NCBI GenBank assembly: GCA_964477035.1
Contig: CAYZCW010000013.1
Span: 8,746-72,745, forward strand
DNA from: SLSG01 sp964477035
Lineage (GTDB): Bacteria; Bacteroidota; Bacteroidia; Bacteroidales; UBA7960
Reading direction: 5' to 3'
DNA: 64,000 nucleotides
Shown here: piece by piece, positions 17,509-25,496 of the stretch
How the letters are laid out: every line of letters begins with the position of its first letter
Position numbering within the stretch: the first letter of the stretch is position 1
The notes under the pieces: generated by a model
Told to the model about the DNA's origin: nothing
Database searches by the model: none
What the model saw: the letters and a program-made list of their open reading frames with translations, nothing else
Position numbers and translations under genes: made by a program

Positions 17509-19266
17509 ATGACCGATAAAAGGTGGGTAGTAAAAAAAGAAGAACATACCGAGGCCATTGACAAGCTCACCGCTTCATTGAACGTGGAAAGGGTGATCGC
17601 CAGGCTGCTGACCCAGCGTGGCATCCTGACGTTTTCCGATGCCCGGGATTTTTTTCGTCCCTCGCTCGAAAACCTGCACGACCCATTCCTGCTCAAAGAC
17701 ATGGATGTGGCCATTGCCCGCATCCAGCAAGCCCTTGACAAGCGCGAGCGCATCCTGATCTATGGCGACTACGACGTGGACGGCACCACGGCCGTGGCAC
17801 TGACGTACGAGTTCCTGTGCGAGTTCAGCGACCGGCTCGACTACTATATCCCCAACCGCGACAAGGAGGGCTATGGCATTTCCTATGCCGGCATCGATTA
17901 TGCGCAGGAAACCGGGGTGAAGCTGATCATCTCGCTCGACTGCGGGATCAAGGCTTACAACCAGGTGGCCTATGCCCGCGAACGGGGCATCGACTTCATC
18001 GTGGTGGACCACCACCGGCCCGGGGAAGAGCCCCTGCCGGCCGTGGCGGTGGTGGACCCCAAGCAGCCCGGCTGTCCGTATCCCTACAAGGAGTTGTCCG
18101 GATGCGGGCTGGGCTTCAAGCTGGCCCAGGCCTATTACCAGAAAAACCGCATGCCTTTTGAGAAGCTGGAGCGTTTCCTCGACCTGGTGGTGGTCAGCAT
18201 CGCGGCCGATGTGGTCCCCATCACGGGCGAGAACAGGATACTGGCCCATTTCGGCCTGAGGCGGCTCAACCTGGAACCCCGCCCGGGGCTGGAGTCCATC
18301 CTGTTTTACAGCAATATTTTCCGCAAGGCAGCCTCCGACGACAGGTCGGCCTTCACCCGGGAGCTGACCGTCAACGACCTGATGTTTCTGATCGGACCCA
18401 AGATCAACGCCGCCGGCCGCATTGAGAACGGCAAGAAGGCGGTGGACCTGCTGCTGTGCGACCGGATGGGCGACACCCACGAGCTCAGCCTCGACATCAA
18501 CGACCAGAACACCGAGCGCCGCAGCCTCGACACCGAGATCACCCGGCAGGCCCTGAAGATGATCGCAGCCGACCCGGTCCTGAAGCACGGCAAGGCCACC
18601 GTACTGTACAATCCCGGCTGGCACAAGGGGGTGATCGGCATTGTGGCCTCCAGGCTGATCGAGACCTATTACCGTCCGACGATCATCCTGACGGAAAGCA
18701 ACGGGCTGATCACCGGATCGGCGCGCTCTGTGAAGGACTTCGACGTCTATGACGCCATCGACGCCTGCAGCGAACACCTGGAGCATTTCGGGGGGCATAA
18801 ATATGCCGCCGGCCTCAGCGTGCGGCCGGAGAACTTCGAAGCCTTCAGGGAGGCCTTCACCCGCGTGGTGAACGACACCATCACGGACGACATGCTCATC
18901 CCGGAGATCGAGGTCGATGCAGAGGCCGACCTGAAAGACCTCCAGGGCAAGTTCTTTCGCATTCTCAAGCAGTTCGCTCCTTTCGGACCCGGAAACACCA
19001 ACCCCATATTTGTTTCGCGCAACTGCACGGTCCGGGGCACCCCGCGCGTCGTGGGCGGCAAACACCTGAAGTTTAACGTAACGCAACCTGAGGCGGGACC
19101 GGTTGAGATGGCGGCCATCGCCTTCCAGCAGGGCCACCACCAGGCGGACATGCTCAGAGCGGGGTGTTTCGACCTGGCCTACCAGGTGGAGGAGAACGAG
19201 TGGAACGGCAGGATAAGCCTCCAGCTCCACGTGAAAGACATCAAATTTCCGGGCAATAATTCGTAA
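17509..19266 (+). CDS. recJ: Single-stranded-DNA-specific exonuclease RecJ
   Basis: 585 residues from MTDKRWVVKKEE, chosen because the 30 codons upstream look non-coding. DHH-family metal motifs: GDYDVDGTTA at about residue 86, SLDCGIKAYNQVAYAR, VVDHHRPGE at about residue 166, and the DHHA1 segment with EHFGGHKYAAGLSV. The C-terminal OB-like domain holds FGPGNTNPIFVSRN. It degrades single-stranded DNA 5'-3' in recombination and repair. The next gene, trpS, starts nine bases after its stop. Confidence 0.96.
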   Translation: MTDKRWVVKKEEHTEAIDKLTASLNVERVIARLLTQRGILTFSDARDFFRPSLENLHDPFLLKDMDVAIARIQQALDKRERILIYGDYDVDGTTAVALTYEFLCEFSDRLDYYIPNRDKEGYGISYAGIDYAQETGVKLIISLDCGIKAYNQVAYARERGIDFIVVDHHRPGEEPLPAVAVVDPKQPGCPYPYKELSGCGLGFKLAQAYYQKNRMPFEKLERFLDLVVVSIAADVVPITGENRILAHFGLRRLNLEPRPGLESILFYSNIFRKAASDDRSAFTRELTVNDLMFLIGPKINAAGRIENGKKAVDLLLCDRMGDTHELSLDINDQNTERRSLDTEITRQALKMIAADPVLKHGKATVLYNPGWHKGVIGIVASRLIETYYRPTIILTESNGLITGSARSVKDFDVYDAIDACSEHLEHFGGHKYAAGLSVRPENFEAFREAFTRVVNDTITDDMLIPEIEVDAEADLKDLQGKFFRILKQFAPFGPGNTNPIFVSRNCTVRGTPRVVGGKHLKFNVTQPEAGPVEMAAIAFQQGHHQADMLRAGCFDLAYQVEENEWNGRISLQLHVKDIKFPGNNS

Positions 19267-19275
19267 TTTCGCGTC

Positions 19276-20277
19276 ATGGAAACTGTACTGAGCGGTATCC
19301 GGTCCACCGGAAACCTGCACCTTGGAAACTACTTTGGTGCCATCCGCAATTTTTTAAAGATGCAGCATGAAAACCGCTGCTTCTTTTTCATTGCCGACTA
19401 CCATTCGCTGACCACCCATCCGACGCCGGAAGACCTGCACCGCAATGTAAGGCAGGTACTGGTGGAGTACCTGGCCGCCGGGATCGACCCCGAGGTGGCC
19501 ACCCTGTATATCCAGAGCGATGTGCCCGAGGTGGCCGAGCTCTACCTCCTGCTCAACATGAACGCCTACAAGGGCGAGCTGGAACGTTGCACCTCCTTCA
19601 AGGAGAAGGTGCGCAAGCAGCCCGACAACGTGAATGCAGGCCTCCTCACCTACCCCGTGCTGATGGCCGCCGACATCATCATACACAAGGCCCACAAGGT
19701 GCCGGTGGGCAAGGACCAGGAGCAGCACCTGGAGATGGCCCGCACCTTTGCCAACCGCTTCAACCGGCTGTACCGGACCGACTATTTCCCGGAGCCGTAT
19801 GCCTACAATTTCGGCGGGGAGCTGGTCAAGATCCCGGGGCTGGACGGCAGCACCAAGATGGGCAAGTCCGAAAGCGAAGGCAACGCCATCTTTTTGGCCG
19901 ACGACCCCAAAGACATCCGCAAGAAGGTCATGCGGGCGGTCACCGACAGCGGCCCCTCCGAACCGGGAGAGCCCATGTCACAGCCCATCGAGAACCTGTT
20001 TAACCTGATGCGCGCGGTCAGCAGCGAAGACACCGTGCAGCACTTCCTGGACGCCTACCACCAGGCCACCATCCGCTACGGGGACCTGAAGAAGCAACTG
20101 GCCGAAGACATCATCGCCTTTACCGGCCCCCTGCGAGAGCGCATCCTGGAGATCGGCGCCGACAATGCCTACCTGGGCAAGGTGGCCCGCATGGGGGCGG
20201 AGAAGGCCCGGGAAAGTGCCCGCCAGACCATACGGGACGTAAGGGAGCTCATCGGGTTCAGGCCATTTGGCGGTTAG
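19276..20277 (+). CDS. trpS: Tryptophan--tRNA ligase
   Basis: 333 residues, the normal length of a class I TrpRS. The HIGH-type motif is HLGN at residues 15-18 and the KMSKS loop is KMGKS at 194-198. Other family segments are KDQEQHLEMARTFANRFN (Trp and ATP site) and DPKDIRKKVMRAVTDSG. It charges tRNA-Trp. It lies nine bases after recJ; a repeat-rich 63-base gap separates it from hflX. Confidence 0.97.
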   Translation: METVLSGIRSTGNLHLGNYFGAIRNFLKMQHENRCFFFIADYHSLTTHPTPEDLHRNVRQVLVEYLAAGIDPEVATLYIQSDVPEVAELYLLLNMNAYKGELERCTSFKEKVRKQPDNVNAGLLTYPVLMAADIIIHKAHKVPVGKDQEQHLEMARTFANRFNRLYRTDYFPEPYAYNFGGELVKIPGLDGSTKMGKSESEGNAIFLADDPKDIRKKVMRAVTDSGPSEPGEPMSQPIENLFNLMRAVSSEDTVQHFLDAYHQATIRYGDLKKQLAEDIIAFTGPLRERILEIGADNAYLGKVARMGAEKARESARQTIRDVRELIGFRPFGG

Positions 20278-20340
20278 CTGCTGGCTGTTGGTCATTGGCT
20301 GTTGGCTATTGGATTTTAGTTTTTTGGGTTAGGGAACCTT
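20278..20340 (+). repeat. Short low-complexity TTGGC-type repeat
   Basis: The gap between trpS and hflX holds several imperfect copies of (C/A)TGTTGGC / CATTGGC / CTATTGG. Similar sequence occurs at 21535-21575 (both orientations) and more extensively at 49577-49640. Confidence 0.6.
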
Positions 20341-21534
20341 ATGCCGAAATACATTGATACTGCACATGTGAAGGAACGGGCGGTTCTGGTGGGTGCCGTC
20401 ATCGGCCGCCAGACCGAAGAGCTGGTGGAGGAGTACCTCGACGAGCTCGCCTTCCTGGTGGATACGGCCGGGGGCATCCCGCTGCGGCGCTTCACCCAGA
20501 AGCTGGACAAGCCGGACCCGGCCACCTTCCTGGGCAAGGGCAAGGTGGAGGAGATCCGCGAATATGTCGAGGCCGAAAAGGCCGACCTGGTGGTGTTCGA
20601 TGACGAGCTGAGTCCCTCCCAGCACCGCAACCTGGAGCGCCAGCTCAAATGCCGCATCATCGACCGCAGCAACCTCATCCTGGACATCTTCGCCCTGAGG
20701 GCCCGCACCGCCCACGCCAAGACCCAGGTGGAGCTGGCCCAGTACCAGTACCTGCTGCCCCGCCTGGCGGGCATGTGGACCCATCTGGAACGCCAGAAAG
20801 GGGGCATCGGCCTGAAGGGGCCGGGCGAAAAGGAGATCGAGACCGACCGCCGCATCGTCCGCGACAAGATCGCCCTGCTCAAGACCAAGCTGCAGCAGAT
20901 CGACAAGCAAAAGGCCACCCAGCGCTCCAACCGCGGCAGCCTGGTGCGCGTGGCCCTGGTGGGCTACACCAACGTGGGCAAGTCCACCATCATGAACCTC
21001 ATCAGCAAATCGGAGGTCTTTGCCGAAGACAAGCTGTTCGCCACCCTCGACACCACGGTACGCAAGGTGGTCATCGGCAACCTGCCCTTTTTATTGTCGG
21101 ATACGGTGGGCTTCATCCGCAAGCTCCCCCACCACCTGATCGAGTCCTTCAAGTCGACCCTGGACGAGGTGCGCGAGTCGGACATCCTGCTGCATGTGGT
21201 CGACATCGCCCATCCCAACTTCGAGGACCAGATCCGCGTGGTGAAGGAGACCCTGGCCGAAATCACCGGGAAGGAGAAGCAGGCCCTCATGGTGTTCAAC
21301 AAGATCGACAAATACCGTTTCGTGGAGAAAGAGGCCGACGACCTCACCCCGGCCGGCCCGGAGAACCTCAGCCTGGATGAGCTGAAAAACACCTGGATGG
21401 GCAAGACCAACGAACCCTGCATCTTCATATCCGCCAAGGAAAAGCAACACATCGAACCCTTCCGCAGGCTGCTGTACGACAAAGTGGTGGCCATTCACCG
21501 GGAGCGGTACCCATACGATCATTTTTTATACTAG
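20341..21534 (+). CDS. hflX: Ribosome-associated GTPase HflX
   Basis: 397 residues. The N-terminal HflX domain (TFLGKGKVEEI; VFDDELSPSQHRNLE) and coiled-coil linker (GPGEKEIETDRR) precede the GTPase domain: G1 GYTNVGKS at about residue 206, G2 LDTTVR, G3 DTVGFIRKLPHHLIESFKSTL, and G4 NKID. HflX splits stalled or stressed ribosomes in other bacteria. It starts right after the repeat-rich gap behind trpS, with another short repeat following. Confidence 0.96.
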   Translation: MPKYIDTAHVKERAVLVGAVIGRQTEELVEEYLDELAFLVDTAGGIPLRRFTQKLDKPDPATFLGKGKVEEIREYVEAEKADLVVFDDELSPSQHRNLERQLKCRIIDRSNLILDIFALRARTAHAKTQVELAQYQYLLPRLAGMWTHLERQKGGIGLKGPGEKEIETDRRIVRDKIALLKTKLQQIDKQKATQRSNRGSLVRVALVGYTNVGKSTIMNLISKSEVFAEDKLFATLDTTVRKVVIGNLPFLLSDTVGFIRKLPHHLIESFKSTLDEVRESDILLHVVDIAHPNFEDQIRVVKETLAEITGKEKQALMVFNKIDKYRFVEKEADDLTPAGPENLSLDELKNTWMGKTNEPCIFISAKEKQHIEPFRRLLYDKVVAIHRERYPYDHFLY

Positions 21535-21575
21535 CGGTTGGCTGCTAGCCAAAGGCCAATAGCCACCGTCCAACC

Positions 21576-22466
21576 ATGAAAAGACCGGAGGAAATAGCGA
21601 CCCTGCCGCTTGTCGGATTGCTTTGGGGGCTGTCGTGGCTGCCGCTGCGGGTGCTGTACGTGCTGTCCTCCGCCGTGGCGTTTTTGCTGTACCATGTGGC
21701 CGGCTACCGGCGCAGGGTGGTGCGGGACAACCTCCGCAAGGCCTTCCCGGAAAAGGGAAAGCAGGAGCTGCGAAGGATTAGCCGCGCCTTCTACCTGCAT
21801 TTTTCAGACCTGTTCTTCGAGACCATCTGGCTGCTGCATGCCACGGAAAAGCAGGCCCGGCGTCATTACGCCATCGAGCCGGAAGGCCTCCGGATGATGA
21901 ACGCTTATGCCCGGCAGGGCCGGTCGGTCGTGTTGCTCTACGGCCACTACGGAAACTGGGAGTGGAGCGGGCTTCCCGCCAGGTACGACATCCAAGCCTG
22001 CGGCGTCCCGGCTTACCGGCCCCTGAAAAACAAGGTGTTCGACCGCTTCATGCTGCAGGTCCGCGCGCGCTACGCCCATGAGATGGCACCCCTGAAGCAG
22101 GTGGTGCGCATCCTGTTGCGCCTGCAGCAGGAAGGCAAGCCCCTGGTCGTCGGACTCATCGCAGACCAGTCGCCCGACCCCCGCCATGCCCACTGGACGA
22201 CCTTCATGAACCAGGACACGGCCGTGAACGACGGCCCGGAAAAGCTGGCCAGCCGCATGAAGCTGCCGGTCTTCTACTTATCCATCCACAAGGAAAAAAG
22301 GGGGTTTTACCGCATGACATTCAGGGAGGTCGCGCCCCATCCCGCCGACCTGCCCGAGGGGGAGGTGAGCCGGCGCTTCATGGCCCTGCTGGAGCAGGAC
22401 ATCCGGCAGAACCCGGCCGCCTACCTGTGGTCGCACCGGCGGTGGAAACACCAAAGGCCCGTATAG
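21576..22466 (+). CDS. Lipid A-type acyltransferase (LpxL/HtrB family)
   Basis: 296 residues with an N-terminal membrane helix (ALVGLLWGLSWLPL-type, about residues 8-35). The catalytic lysophospholipid acyltransferase signature is GHYGNWEW (HX4E) at about residue 123, followed by ADQSPDPRHAHWTTFMNQDTAVNDGPEKLA, the second conserved block. The family transfers a secondary acyl chain onto lipid A precursor at the inner membrane. Exact acyl specificity cannot be read from sequence. It stands alone between hflX and the convergent anti-sigma gene. Confidence 0.9.
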   Translation: MKRPEEIATLPLVGLLWGLSWLPLRVLYVLSSAVAFLLYHVAGYRRRVVRDNLRKAFPEKGKQELRRISRAFYLHFSDLFFETIWLLHATEKQARRHYAIEPEGLRMMNAYARQGRSVVLLYGHYGNWEWSGLPARYDIQACGVPAYRPLKNKVFDRFMLQVRARYAHEMAPLKQVVRILLRLQQEGKPLVVGLIADQSPDPRHAHWTTFMNQDTAVNDGPEKLASRMKLPVFYLSIHKEKRGFYRMTFREVAPHPADLPEGEVSRRFMALLEQDIRQNPAAYLWSHRRWKHQRPV

Positions 22467-22495
22467 CCTGGTAAACGGGATGGCGGCTGAGGCCG

Positions 22496-22535
22496 GTGAT
22501 TATTCCGGGGAGGCCGTGATTATTCCGGGGAGGCC
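22496..22535. repeat. Perfect 20-base tandem repeat at the end of the anti-sigma gene
   Basis: GTGATTATTCCGGGGAGGCC occurs twice back to back; the minus-strand stop codon of the anti-sigma gene lies within the second copy. It probably arose by slippage and extends the gap without affecting the acyltransferase gene. Confidence 0.85.
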
Positions 22536-23803
22536 GTCCGTGACACCCTGAACAGGCTGCCGATGGCAAACAGCATCTGACGGTCTTCTTCCCCGGGCAG
22601 GGGTTCGGGGTCGAGCAGGCCGGAACCGATCTGCCCGATGGCGGACCGGCCGGAACCTGCCACGGAGGCCAGGGTGTTCCTGGTTTCGGAGAGGCGCTCT
22701 TCCGCCAGCTGGCGGTCGACCGGCACACTCTGCTGCAGGCGGTTCAGGGCCAGCTGCGACAGGCTCACCTCCCGGGTGATGCCACCCGGTCCCTCATCCG
22801 GTTGGTACAATTCGGCGGGCATGCGGCGAACATCCCAGTAGGCAAACTCCGTACGGTGGCTGATGCTTGCCGTGGCAGGCTGCTGCAGGTCAGGGATTGC
22901 CGGACGGCCGACCGGCAGGCGGCTGGCCAGGAGCGGGGCCGGACTGACCCGGAGCGCCAGCGGGTCATGGGCAGTAGCTTGCCCGGGGCGGACAAGGGGC
23001 TCCCGGGAAGGGACCGTGGATTGCCGGGTCACAGCAGGAGTTTCCTGCCGGGCATCGACTCCGGCGACGGCCCCGGGCAAAGAAGGCACCTGCTGTGGCG
23101 GTGAAGCCTCCGCAACGGCCTCCGGCTGCTCCACCGGACCGACAGCAGGAATATCCTGGGCGTACTCCATGGGGAGATCCACGGGCGTACGCAAAAAGAA
23201 CAGACCGGCCAGCAGCAGCATCACCGCCGCGGCAGAGCCATAGTACCAGACCTTACCGGACAGCGGGACCAGGCGCCGTACCCTGGCAGGGCCGGCTGCT
23301 CCCGGAGCTTCGTTACCGGAGGCGGCTGCGGCCCCCTCTGAAGTGGCGGCCGGAGCGATCCCGCCGGCAACTTCTGCCACGCCCACGCCTTCCGGCACCA
23401 GGCTGTGCCGCCTGAGGGCGGACTTGCCCGGGAACACGATGGCCTGATCGGGCTCCAGCAGGGTCTTTTTCATCAGGGACAGCTCCCGGGCATAGCGCTC
23501 GCCGGTCAGGGCAAAGGCCTCCACGGCCTCCCGCTCTTCCTGTTCCAGGTCGCCCTCCACGTAAGCCGCAAAATACCAGTCGTAATTTTCGGTCGTGACC
23601 TCCCCCCTTTTCAGGGCCCCTTTCAACGGAAAGGACAGCCCCTGGTCGGGCGACAGGGTCACCGGCTCGAAGGCCTCAAACTCTTCCCGGAGCGCCGGAT
23701 GTGCCTTCAGAAAAGCCATCAGCTTCTCCCGGGCTGCGCCAGTCAGCCTGCCCTCGTGGTAGTCGAGGAAATATTCCGGGTAGTTGTCCATGGTCGGTTT
23801 CAC
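22520..23803 (-). CDS. Putative membrane-anchored anti-sigma factor
   Basis: 427 residues. The cytoplasmic N-terminus (NYPEYFLDYHEGRLTGAAREKLMAFL, repeated in weaker form as YDWYFAAYVEGDLEQEEREAVEAF) resembles the zinc-finger-less anti-sigma start seen in Bacteroidota sigma operons. One transmembrane helix (YYGSAAAVMLLLAGLFFL) lies near residues 190-208. The remainder is a low-complexity Pro/Ala/Gln-rich periplasmic region. No catalytic motif is visible. It follows the ECF sigma gene on the same strand by 113 bases, which is the main argument for its role. It could also be a general envelope protein. Confidence 0.65.
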   Translation of the reverse strand: MKPTMDNYPEYFLDYHEGRLTGAAREKLMAFLKAHPALREEFEAFEPVTLSPDQGLSFPLKGALKRGEVTTENYDWYFAAYVEGDLEQEEREAVEAFALTGERYARELSLMKKTLLEPDQAIVFPGKSALRRHSLVPEGVGVAEVAGGIAPAATSEGAAAASGNEAPGAAGPARVRRLVPLSGKVWYYGSAAAVMLLLAGLFFLRTPVDLPMEYAQDIPAVGPVEQPEAVAEASPPQQVPSLPGAVAGVDARQETPAVTRQSTVPSREPLVRPGQATAHDPLALRVSPAPLLASRLPVGRPAIPDLQQPATASISHRTEFAYWDVRRMPAELYQPDEGPGGITREVSLSQLALNRLQQSVPVDRQLAEERLSETRNTLASVAGSGRSAIGQIGSGLLDPEPLPGEEDRQMLFAIGSLFRVSRTASPE

Positions 23804-23916
23804 AGCACTCGTGTTTTGGTTCTCTTTTCGCCCCCACCGGGGGTTTTCCCTTTACCTGATCCATCAGCGGCCCCATTCGCCGCGGGGCTTCAGCGCCCGT
23901 CCTGTCTGCCGCATCG

Positions 23917-24402
23917 TCAGATCACCGCATCCAGGCTCCCGATATAATTCTTTAAAAATGTCCGCGCCCGGTAAATGTAAACCTTCACTTGCGATTCGTT
24001 CAGTCCGGTCACCTCCCCGATCTCCTGGTAGGAGTACCCTTCATAGTCGCGCAGCAGCACCACCGTGCGCTGGATCTCCGGCAGCCGCGCCACCGCCTCC
24101 TCGAGAACCTCCTTGAGTCCGCTGTACTCGGGCCGGTAGCTGTGCTCGTTAAAAGCCGCCTCATCCATGCCGGCCTGGAAGCGTTCGCGCCGGATGGCGT
24201 CGATCATCGTGTGATAGGCCGTGGTAAACAGGTACGAGCGGGCCTTATCGAAGCTGATCTCTTCCACCTTGATCCACATCTTTTCAAAACTGTCCTGAAC
24301 GATGTCCCTTGCCTTCTCCTCATCCCTTATATTCTTCAGGATGAAGCGGTAAACCCCGTCGGCATGGGAGTCCACACATTGATTGTACTGGGCCGTTGTC
24401 AT
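23917..24402 (-). CDS. ECF-type RNA polymerase sigma factor
   Basis: 161 residues. Region 2 is present (GVYRFILKNIRDEEKARDIVQDSFEKMW, then KARSYLFTTAYHTMIDAIRRE) and region 4 has the helix-turn-helix YEGYSYQEIGEVTGLNESQVKVYIYRARTFLK. There is no extra C-terminal domain. It is followed by its likely anti-sigma gene and transcribed divergently from the wza/wzc pair, so envelope or exopolysaccharide stress control is plausible but unproven. Confidence 0.93.
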   Translation of the reverse strand: MTTAQYNQCVDSHADGVYRFILKNIRDEEKARDIVQDSFEKMWIKVEEISFDKARSYLFTTAYHTMIDAIRRERFQAGMDEAAFNEHSYRPEYSGLKEVLEEAVARLPEIQRTVVLLRDYEGYSYQEIGEVTGLNESQVKVYIYRARTFLKNYIGSLDAVI

Positions 24403-24694
24403 TCAATCAATATTCCGGGTTCTTGTTTTCATAAGTTGGGACGCACAGGCCACCCAAAAAGTTACAGGCCCGTCCGACAATCAGGGACATCAAAAACAAT
24501 GCCCCGGGAAAAAATAAAGTTAGGGAAAAAAGCCGCAGCTTTTTATTTTTATCGTCGGATGGCACCCCATTTCCCGGGCGGTCATTTGGCCATTCATTTC
24601 ATTTATTTAGAAAGATTAATTTGAATATTTGTCTAATAACCTTTTATCTTTGCAATCATTACTTACACATCCGACAACAACCAACCAACAAACC
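24403..24694. other. Divergent region between sigma factor and exopolysaccharide export genes
   Basis: 292 bases. It includes the strong wza promoter listed separately and one copy of the over-represented decamer (CGTCGGATGG, 24553-24562). A weak minus-strand -7 box, TAACTTTA, at 24515-24522 could serve the sigma gene. Confidence 0.5.
24620..24652 (+). promoter_or_regulatory. Promoter of the wza-wzc pair
   Basis: TTTG at 24620-24623, a 21-base spacer and TATCTTTG at 24645-24652 closely match the Bacteroidota consensus. The predicted leader is about 35 bases. Confidence 0.8.
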
Positions 24695-25471
24695 ATGAAC
24701 AATAGCGGAAGGGCGATGATCTGGCTGGTGGCCATGCTGTGCCTGGCGGCTTCCTGCACCCCGCACCGCCAGCTGGTGTACCTGCAGGACAAACTGGACC
24801 ACGGGGACATGCTGGAAGTAAGCAAAACAGACTACGTCATCAAGCCGAACGATATTTTGCACATACGGGTGAGCACCCTGGACGAGGATGCCCATTCCCT
24901 GTTCAATATGGAGGACCTGCGCACCATGCGCACCACCACCACTTCGGGGCTGGGCGACCTGAACCTGTATATTTACGGGTATACCGTGAACGAAGACGGG
25001 CGGGTGCAGATCCCGGTGGTCGGGGAGGTGGAGGTCGCCGGAAAGAGCCTCGACGAGGCCCGCGCCGCGATACAGGAGGAAGTGGATGAATACCTGATCG
25101 GGTCCACCGTCTCGGTGAAGCTGGTCAATTTTTCCGTGACCGTCCTGGGGGAGGTCCGCCGGCCCGGCAACTACTACGTGTTCGACAACGAGTTCACCAT
25201 CATGGATGCCATCGGGCTGGCGGGCGATCTGACCGATTACGGCAACCGCCGGGTCAATATCGTGAGGCGCACCTCCGAGGGCGTGCAGTTTTCCACCCTG
25301 GACATCACCGACCGGGGGGCCGTCACATCCGACTATTATTACCTGCAGCCCGGCGACCTGGTGTATGTGGAGCCCCATACGGTAAAGCGGCTCGGGTTTG
25401 CCCAGTTTCCGTTCGCCGTGCTGTTCTCGGCCATATCCACCACCTTGCTGTTAATCAACTTCCTCCGGTAG
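24695..25471 (+). CDS. Polysaccharide export outer-membrane lipoprotein (Wza family)
   Basis: 258 residues from MNNSGRAMIWL. The lipobox CLAASC places the lipidated Cys at residue 21. The polysaccharide-export domain starts YVIKPNDILHIRVSTLDED and is followed by an SLBB-type repeat (VTVLGEVRRPGNYYVFDNEFTIMDAIGLAGDL). A C-terminal hydrophobic helix (FAVLFSAISTTLLLINFL) is usual in Bacteroidota homologues. It forms the outer-membrane exit of a Wzy-type exopolysaccharide system. The paired tyrosine kinase starts 25 bases later. Confidence 0.93.
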   Translation: MNNSGRAMIWLVAMLCLAASCTPHRQLVYLQDKLDHGDMLEVSKTDYVIKPNDILHIRVSTLDEDAHSLFNMEDLRTMRTTTTSGLGDLNLYIYGYTVNEDGRVQIPVVGEVEVAGKSLDEARAAIQEEVDEYLIGSTVSVKLVNFSVTVLGEVRRPGNYYVFDNEFTIMDAIGLAGDLTDYGNRRVNIVRRTSEGVQFSTLDITDRGAVTSDYYYLQPGDLVYVEPHTVKRLGFAQFPFAVLFSAISTTLLLINFLR

Positions 25472-25496
25472 GACCCCCACCAATCCCTGAAAACGC

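Noticed and set aside
20278..20340. CRISPR-like array suggested by short repeats (also 49577-49640)
   Set aside because: Units are 7-9 bases, contiguous and imperfect, with no unique spacers and no cas genes nearby.
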